From assembly GCA_965368185.1 (NCBI GenBank), contig CBDULZ010000005.1, positions 29,801 to 93,800 on the forward strand: a DNA stretch of 64,000 bases, given 5' to 3'. The position numbers and the translations under genes are program-made. Below are positions 17,246-25,700 of this stretch, piece by piece; the stretch's first letter is position 1, and every line of letters begins with the position of its first letter. A model generated the notes under the pieces. It ran no database searches. It was not told the origin of the DNA and saw only the letters and a list, made by a program, of their open reading frames with translations. The stretch comes from Kriegella sp965368185. Lineage in GTDB: Bacteria; Bacteroidota; Bacteroidia; Flavobacteriales; Flavobacteriaceae.

Positions 17246-18055
17246 ATGAATTATATAAAAATAACTGAAACACCTTCTAATCACGATAATTTGGAACAAT
17301 TGGATACCGAGTCCATCCTCCAAAAAATGAATGAAGAAGACCAAAAAGTAGCTAATGCCGTGGCTTTGGTCATTCCGCAGATTACAAAATTGGTCAACGC
17401 CCTTGCCGAGCGATTTCGAAAGGGTGGCCGGTTATTTTATATAGGTGCCGGAACAAGTGGTAGATTGGGTATTCTTGATGCTTCGGAGATTCCACCGACT
17501 TACGGACTGCCTCATGAACGGGTAATAGGACTCATAGCGGGAGGCGATACTGCAATTCGAAAGTCAGTGGAACATGCGGAAGATGACGTTGAGCAAGCCT
17601 GGAAAGATTTGATGGTTCACAAGGTTACCCAAAATGACGTAGTGGTTGGCATTGCTGCATCAGGTACGACTCCATATGTTTTAGGGGGGCTTGCTGAAGC
17701 TCAAAAGCATGGGGTTTTGACTGCAGGAATTACAAATAACCCCGGTTCTCCCTTAGCAGAGCTGTCAGACATTTCGATAGCCATAAATGTTGGTCCCGAG
17801 TTTGTAACTGGAAGTACCCGGATGAAAAGTGGCACCTCACAAAAATTGGCGCTGAACATGATTTCTACGGCGCTGATGATTAAGATTGGTCGGGTAAAGG
17901 GAAATAAGATGGTCAATATGCAATTGAGCAATAATAAACTTGTTGATCGTGGCGTACGTTACGTTTCCGAAGGATTGGGTATTCCGTATGAAAAAGCTGA
18001 AATTTTATTAAAGAAACATGGCTCTGTGAAGGCCGCTCTTGATGCAGGGCAGTAA
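17246..18055 (+). CDS. murQ: N-acetylmuramic acid 6-phosphate etherase
   Basis: Splits MurNAc-6-P into GlcNAc-6-P and D-lactate, linking AnmK to the NagB branch. 269 residues, somewhat shorter than E. coli MurQ (298) because the C-terminal helical part is short. The SIS fold shows GAGTSGRLGILDASEIPPTYG (67-87) with the catalytic Glu81, and GSTRMKSGTSQKLALN later. It follows the DeoR gene on the same strand after 142 bases that hold the dispersed repeat and a separate -7 box. It ends exactly where the convergent cytochrome c gene ends, with no base between the two stop codons. Confidence 0.95.
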   Translation: MNYIKITETPSNHDNLEQLDTESILQKMNEEDQKVANAVALVIPQITKLVNALAERFRKGGRLFYIGAGTSGRLGILDASEIPPTYGLPHERVIGLIAGGDTAIRKSVEHAEDDVEQAWKDLMVHKVTQNDVVVGIAASGTTPYVLGGLAEAQKHGVLTAGITNNPGSPLAELSDISIAINVGPEFVTGSTRMKSGTSQKLALNMISTALMIKIGRVKGNKMVNMQLSNNKLVDRGVRYVSEGLGIPYEKAEILLKKHGSVKAALDAGQ

Positions 18056-18460
18056 TTACTCTTTTTGAATGGCCGCTACTTCTTCAATAGTAACTATGGT
18101 TTCTGAAGCATTTCCCCAAGAATTCATCACATAATTCATAACATCGGCTATTTCATCATCTTCCAAGCCTAAGGGGGTCATTATGTTGTTATAGGTAACT
18201 CCGTTTACGATAATCTCTCCTTGTTGCCCGTATTTCACTCCACGGATACTAGCTTCCCTATTTTTGCTGAGATAATCGGATGCGGCGAGAGGGGGGAAGG
18301 TATGGACGACTCCTTCGCCTTTTTCCAAATGGCAGGGAACACAGAAATCCGTGTATATTACCGCACCACGCGCCATGCTTTCTTCCAGTTCTTTGTCTTG
18401 CATAAAATATACAGAAAGACCGACAACTGCCACAGCATAAACGGAAACGAATATTCTCAT
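18056..18460 (-). CDS. Small exported cytochrome c, class I
   Basis: 134 residues with an N-terminal signal or anchor (MRIFVSVYAVAVVGLSVYF). One haem-binding motif CVPCH near residues 40-44, and a distal Met in NNIMTPLG suits His/Met ligation. It follows the PQQ-type sugar dehydrogenase gene by 64 bases on the same strand and is its likely electron acceptor in the periplasm. Tail-to-tail with murQ. Confidence 0.9.
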   Translation of the reverse strand: MRIFVSVYAVAVVGLSVYFMQDKELEESMARGAVIYTDFCVPCHLEKGEGVVHTFPPLAASDYLSKNREASIRGVKYGQQGEIIVNGVTYNNIMTPLGLEDDEIADVMNYVMNSWGNASETIVTIEEVAAIQKE

Positions 18461-18524
18461 TTGGCCTATGATTGAAATAGCTGAAACCTCAGCTTATATT
18501 ACCAATAATAATATTATTTGCAAT

Positions 18525-19646
18525 TTATTTCTTGGGGATCAATTTAAGTATACCCTTACCTTCTACGGCCACATAGATGAGTCCGTCAGGGCCTTCTTTC
18601 ACATCGCGTACTCGGCCCTCATCGGCGAGCAATTTTTCACGGCGGATCACTTTATTTCCGTCAAGGACCAATCGTTCCAAGTATTGGAATTTCAGCGACC
18701 CAATAAGAATACTTCCCTTCCAGTCCCCATAATTGTCTGAGGTTATAAAGGCCATGCCACTTGGTGCTATCGATGGTACCCAATAATGCAAGGGCTGTTC
18801 CATACCCGGCATCTCGGTTTTGTCGGTTATGGGCGTACCGCTATAATTGATACCATAGGTGATTACTGGCCAACCGTAATTTGCTCCCTTTTTAATCACG
18901 TTGATTTCGTCTCCTCCTTGCGGACCATGTTCATTGTCCCAAATGGCTCCTGTTTCCGGGTGTTTGGCTAATCCTTGCGGATTTCTATGACCATAACTAT
19001 AGATGGCCGTTTTGGCACCGTTGGTTCCAACAAAAGGGTTGTCTTCCGGAATACGCCCGTCATCGAATATGCGATAGATTTTACCTCCATCTTTTTTGAT
19101 GTCTTGGGGATTTTCATCCCTTGCGCCACGCTCTCCTATGGAGAAATAAAGATAACCCTCATTGTCGAATTCTATTCTTGATCCAAAATGTTGGCCCTTG
19201 GTCGTGTTGGGTGTTGCTTTATACAACAGTTCTTTGTTCACTAAGGCGTTGTTTCTCAGTTTGGCCCGCATGAGTGCAGTATTGCCACCTTTCTCCCCGC
19301 CTTCTTCTGAGGCGTAGGTTAAATAGAGCCATCCATTATTCACATAGTCAGGATGCAAAGCCACATCTAGCAGCCCACCTTGCCCTCTTTGATACACTCC
19401 CGGCACGTCGGAAACGTTTGTTTTAAAACCGTCCTTGAAGTGAATTAGTTCTCCGGATTTCTCCGTAATGAGCATGCCACCATCCGGTAAAAAGGCCATA
19501 CCCCAAGGAATTTGTAAATCACTCACCAAAAGTTCTGTGGTAAAGGGTGTCTTTTCTGGCGTATCAACTTGATTCGAAGATTCCTGTGCACAGGATAAAT
19601 TGAGCGATACAGCGATTAAACATAGGTATACAATACTATTTTTCAT
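18525..19646 (-). CDS. PQQ-dependent aldose (glucose/sorbosone) dehydrogenase, lipoprotein
   Basis: 373 residues; lipobox LNLSC with Cys19 suggests anchoring in the outer or inner membrane. The six-bladed GSDH propeller is evident: LQIPWGMAFLPDGGMLITEKSGEL (46-69), GGLLDVALHPDYVNNGWLYLTY, FGSRIEFDNEGYLYFSIGERG, GHRNPQGLAKHP and NEHGPQGGDEIN. The family oxidises aldose sugars with PQQ. PQQ synthesis genes are not in the window. Electrons would pass to the cytochrome c encoded directly downstream. Divergent from the giant adhesin gene. Confidence 0.92.
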   Translation of the reverse strand: MKNSIVYLCLIAVSLNLSCAQESSNQVDTPEKTPFTTELLVSDLQIPWGMAFLPDGGMLITEKSGELIHFKDGFKTNVSDVPGVYQRGQGGLLDVALHPDYVNNGWLYLTYASEEGGEKGGNTALMRAKLRNNALVNKELLYKATPNTTKGQHFGSRIEFDNEGYLYFSIGERGARDENPQDIKKDGGKIYRIFDDGRIPEDNPFVGTNGAKTAIYSYGHRNPQGLAKHPETGAIWDNEHGPQGGDEINVIKKGANYGWPVITYGINYSGTPITDKTEMPGMEQPLHYWVPSIAPSGMAFITSDNYGDWKGSILIGSLKFQYLERLVLDGNKVIRREKLLADEGRVRDVKEGPDGLIYVAVEGKGILKLIPKK

Positions 19647-19782
19647 AATCCAACGTTAAAAGTAATATTATAATGTGGCTCAAAGAGCTAAGATAAAGAG
19701 AAAAATATAAGTTTAAATAATTACGCTAAAGAATGTTCTGATTCCCAAATCAAGAAAGTTCTTTTAAAATATAACTTAACCT

Positions 19783-22700
19783 ATGCTCCCAAAAAAAACA
19801 CGGCATATTCTGTATGCTGTACTATTGCTGATGTTTTCGGTGATATGTACGTCGGCTATAGCGAACCCTAGGGTCTTTGATATTTTTGAAGGGATTACCT
19901 CAGTTTTGGATATTGAACCCTTGATAGTCAAAGAGGCCGACCTAAGGAATAGCTCGTCTGAAAGCTCTTTGACGAAGTCTGTAGCATTGACCAATCAAAA
20001 AACGGATGCGGTAATGAGTGCCTCGGCATTCGCAACGATCATTGAAGATGCCGACGATATTGTTAATTGTACCAACAATGGATTTACCATTGCCCGATTC
20101 ATTTTATGCGGTGATTCCGATGATAGAAATATAACACTATCAGGCGGTCCCTATGGCAGCGTTTCGTGGGAACAGCTTACTGGGGCCCCGGCGGATACCA
20201 ATTTGGAATGTCCCAATACCAATAGTTCAAATTATACACAAGTTTCGATTGATCAAAGCTTTGATTTAGACGCTTCTTCAATTTCTTCAACTACGGGGGC
20301 TGAATTTAGGGTGCGCGTCAACGGCTCGGGAGCTTATTATTATTTTGAAGTTGTCAAGAGTACCATCAATCAAACATATACGAAAAAAGATTTTATTTGT
20401 AATAATCCTGGGCGGATAGAGCTAACGGGACTTCCTAATAACTATCAATTTCGAATTAGAGAAGGTTCTGGTGGTTTTAGCCCTTATCAATCATCCTCAA
20501 TTTTTTCCAATTTAAATCCTGGGTTCTATACTGTCCAGGCTAGATTGAATATTGACGGTCAGGTTTGTGAATATTTATATGATGTAATTGAAGTTAGACA
20601 AGTTGATATTCAAATTGACGTAACTTTTACCAATCCTGTCTGTAGCGGAGAAACGGGAAGCATCGATGTAGCAGTGAATCCAGAAGTGCCGGGTCCCTAT
20701 GTGTATACCTTATTGGACGAGTTTGGCGCCGAAATAGAGTTTACCTCGACGATTTCAAGTAATACGCATACCTTCAGTGCAGTTAGTGAAGGTACTTACG
20801 CAGTGAAGGTTGAAACCAACGAGTGTAAGGAAGATATTCCTAATGGTATTCCTGCGCCAATCCAATATAATGATACAAGTGGAAACCCAATTGCGATAGG
20901 TACCGGTTTGTCTCCGATAACGGTTACTAGTGATACCAATGGCATGAGTTTTGGTTGCCCTCCGCCGTCAGGTGTTGAGAGCGTTGATATTGACATTTCG
21001 GCAACTGGTGGGTCTGGTACTTATAGTTATACCGTTAGCGATGGAGGAGATTCGGGAGGTACTTTCACAGGCACAAGTACGTATAATGTAACTTCTCCCG
21101 GGACTTATACGTTTTACATTACCGATGATCAAGGATGTACAGCTGAGAAGTCTGAATATGTAGCATTATTAGATCCGCCAGATGTCACTGCTAGTCCTAT
21201 TTTGGGTACGTGTACCAATGGTGGCGGTAAAGTGGAATTCACAGTAACGGATCCCAAAGGATTTAATTTAGAATTTAGAGCTACAAATAACGCAGCGGAT
21301 CCTTGGACCTCGTCACAAATTATACCAGTGGCCGATGATACCTACAATATAATAGAGGTACAATATTCACAAGGTGGTTTTACGTGTGTTTTATCATTAC
21401 CATCCGTAACCGTAACTTCTGATGGAGGACTAACAGGTAGTGCAAGTTTGACGCAAGATTATACCTGTGCGAACGGTGGAGCTATAATCGATTTTGCACC
21501 GACTACGGGTGGTTCGGGTTCCGGGTATGAATATAGTGTCGACAATGTAAATTATCAGTCTGGAACTAATTTTACAGGTTTGCCGCCGGGTACCTATATA
21601 CCTTATGTTAGAGATGATGCGAATTGTTATCAAGCGTTGGCACCTATAACAGTGAGCGACCCAGAGCCGCCATCTGCCATTGATTTCGTTCAAGATAACT
21701 TAGATTGTGCTGCAGGTACCAGTAGCGTCACCATAAATGTAACTAGTACGGTGGCTATTACGCAATATGAGGTAGTTTCACCGGCTCCTACAATTACGCA
21801 GGCAGGCAACGTTTTTAATGGCCTGATCTTAGATACTGCCTATCAATTTGAAATTACCGATGCCAATGGGTGCGTGTATCCTGCTAGTTTTACGACTGGT
21901 GGACTTAGTTCTATCAGAGCGCAGGTTAAATCGGGCGGTGACCGAAAGGTATGCCCTTTGGCAGCTGATGGAAACGGGGCGTTTTTGATCGATGGTTTTG
22001 AGATAGATAGTCCTGGATCGGATTATAATTATACGGTTACACGTACCACACCGCCTCCTTCTAGCACAACCACTGTATTTACAAGTGGAACGAGTAGCGA
22101 TTTGGAGATTCCGGTTACGGGACTTGGAGCCGGTACTTATGAAATCACTGTTACTGATAATGATACCAATTGTACCTCAACTGCCTCTTTTGATGTAGAA
22201 GAAGCTGCTACGCCTTTAAGTGTTACCCCGAATGTAACGCAAATGAGTTGCCAAAACGGAAACGTAGGGAGGGTACAAGCTACTGCTAATGGCGGTTTTG
22301 GAGGCTACAAGTATCAATTGGAGTGGCCGGCACCGTCGACTACGGTTCAAGGGCCTAAGAGTGGTAGAACATTTGGTAATTTGACGGCCGAAGGGGAATA
22401 TATACTTACAGTAATAGATTCCGAAGGTTGTGAGGCTGAAACTAGGTTTACATTGACGGCATTACAGGCTCCTTCCATTTCTTTGGTTAGTGCTTCATAT
22501 TGCTATGACCCCATAGCAACCCCTACACCTGAGTACGGTTCTATTACCGTGTCTTCCTCAGGAGGTGGCGCAGGCCATCAGTATCGAATAAATTCAGGGT
22601 CATTACAGGCCAGTCCAACATTTTCTGGTCTAGTTCCGGGAACATATACCGTAGAAGTAGTTGATTCGAACAATTGTTCCGACCAATTATCCCCCATTAC

Positions 22701-25700
22701 AATACCTCCTCAGATTCAAGTTACCCTTGATATTGCCAATGAAATTCCTTGTGGAGGTGATGGGGAAATGGATATTACAGTAAATGGAGGTGATATATCA
22801 AATTTAGCAGCCACTTCATACACTATTGAGTATAGAGATGTGGCTCCCAATCCTTTTGCTCCAGTAGCCGGATATAATGGAGTAACTTTGCCATCAGGTT
22901 CTTTTTCATATACGGTTCCTTATGGAGACCATGGGGATTATCGAGTAAGTGTTACCGATATCAATGGGTGTACTACCGCTTCCGAACCTATCACATTTGC
23001 TGAACCAACCAATATAGTAGCGACACATCGCATTGTAGGCCCAAGTTGTGGAGACCCGAATAGCGGTTTTGTAGAGATAATACCAACAGTTTCTTCAGGT
23101 GTTCCCCCATTTCAAGTGGTTTTTGCACCAGTAGGAGAGCTTAGGGCCAACCCGCTGGACCCGAATATTGTTCCCGACCCAACCCCGGGTACCGTTTATT
23201 CCTATTCTTCGCAAACTATTTATTCAGGCTTGGCTGCGGGAGATTATGAATATGTTGTAAAAGATGATCGTAACTGTGTTACTGCAGTGATTCCGATTAC
23301 AGTGGCCGCCGATCCCTTAGGCCCTCCAGATGCGACGGTAACACCAATTGATGCTACTTGTGGCTCAGGATCACTTTCAGGAGGGGTCACCATAAATACT
23401 ATTACGGCGGGGAGTCCGGATTATACAGTAATAATTGAAGATAATTTTGGCAATCCTTATGTAACACAAAGTGGAGTTAACCCAGGTGATTCTATTACCC
23501 ATCCAAGCTTAGTACCCGGGAACTATCAGGTTATCATTTTAGATTCAAGAGGGTGTAGCGACATTGAGCCGATTACCATCAACTCGGCAACTTTGGATAT
23601 TGTACCTACTTATCCACCTCCTCCAGCAGTATGTGCTCCTTTGGGTACCACTGTTTGTGTAGACATTACCGGTGGCACATTGCCTTTGAATTATGAAATA
23701 CGCCTGACGGATCCAGATCCCAATTTTGGTTGGACCGCACCGAACAATCCACCTTCAAACCATTGTTTTACTGGACTTTTATTTGGTGTTTCGTATACGG
23801 TAGATGTTCGCGACATAAATACGGGTTGTATCTATTCCGAAGTTATAACGCTGCCCGACGGACCGGGACCTGGAGTTACCTTGGATGTAGATGGTGCCAC
23901 GTGTAGAAATGGTGATATTGGTTTAAACTATACCATTTCATCCGGTACGGGCCCCTATGACGTTGTTATTACAAACTTAGATACTGGTGCCGAGGTTTAT
24001 AATGTTACGGGTTCATTCGATACCACTCTAGCTTCAGCTATTACAGCACCATCTGGACGTTATGGAATAGCTGTAACCGAATCAACTGGTTGTACTGCAG
24101 GGGATGAAGATGAAGCTATTTTGAATACGCCAAGAGTTGATATAATTGATAATCAAAATGCGAATTGTAATGAACTGGGCCAGTTGACGGTGCGCGGTAG
24201 TGGGGGAACCCCATTTGTCGTGGGTAGTCCGTATCTATACGCTTTTGTTCCCGCTGGAAATGCTGTTGACAACGATGGTACATTGACCCCTGCAGATCCT
24301 TCCGATGATTTTAGTGATGCGTCTACCGTAGCGCTGCCAGGAGCCTTGGCTCCAGGAATCGATTATGACATCTGGGTAAAAGATGCCAATGATTGTGCTT
24401 ATAGAATTTCAGCGGCGGTTGTACAGCTCAACCCTGATTTACCTGCCCCCGCTATAAGCGTAAACAATCAGTGTGATGTCACCACACCGGTGGGTGGGTT
24501 TACAATTACGCTTGAAATGGCAGGTGATATTGATACACCTACATTTACTTTAAACGGAATTAGTCAAACGCCAGCCTATACGCCAGGTACGCCAACTCAA
24601 GCTGTATTTACTGTAAATAGCGTCGGATCTTATCCTGTCAATGTGATAGATGCAAATGGCTGTGATGTAGATGCTATTGCGGAGGTTTACCAAGTTTTAT
24701 CTGCCTCGGGTGACTACACTACAGAACCTACTTGCGAAGATTCCGATGGTATTATTACGATTAATGCGGATGGTGGTAGTGGAGATTTTACATATGTTTT
24801 GACTGGAAATGACTTTCTCGGTAACCCCATTAATATTACGGATCCAAATAATGATGGTGTTTTTGAGAATATTCCTTCCGGGGATTATCAAGTAGAGATA
24901 ACCGATAACCAAGTTGACGATGGTGTGAATAATTGTACTTTTCTTGTTGATGATATAGTTCGCGAACGTCCTATTCAACCTGTAATCGATGATGTTGGGG
25001 CTACCGATATCACCTGTAATGGAGCTGCCGATGGAAGCATCAATGTTTCTTTGGTTGTTGATGCAGATCCTAACCTCAATCCAAATATAAAGGAATATAA
25101 TCTATATAGTGGCACATTGCCTTTGCCACCAAGCCCAGCTCCAATAGTTACAAATGCTTCAGGTTCTTTCCAGAATTTGGGACTTGGAACGTATGTTGTC
25201 GAGGTGGTTACCGATAGAAATTGTACGGATCAGGTCGAGGTAGATATAGATGAACCTCCAGTTTTTGAAATCGATGCCATTGCTGGAACTTTGGTCTGTG
25301 AACCTGGTGCAAATCGATTTAGCACTACAACGGTTTCCGCAGTAGTGACAAGTGTAGGAAATGGAGCTCCTAATGGTTATAAAATTAACCTAAGCGATAG
25401 TTATCAGTCCAGTCCAGATTTCCTAATTGTGGACACGGGATCTGATCAAGTTATTACAATATACGCAATCGACTCGAACGGGTGCGAGTTTAATGATTCT
25501 GTAACGGTTTTGGCTCCAACAGCAGTAACGGCGACAATCACACAGATATCCCCTATGAACTGCGAAGACCCCGAGCGAATTCGTATCGATGTGGTAGGAT
25601 CGACCGATTTTACGATTGAAGATCAGGGGTCATCTACCGCTTTTGTCGCAGATCAGGTTGTCAGTGGCGCAAGTTTTGTCGAATTTGATTTGCCAATGGC

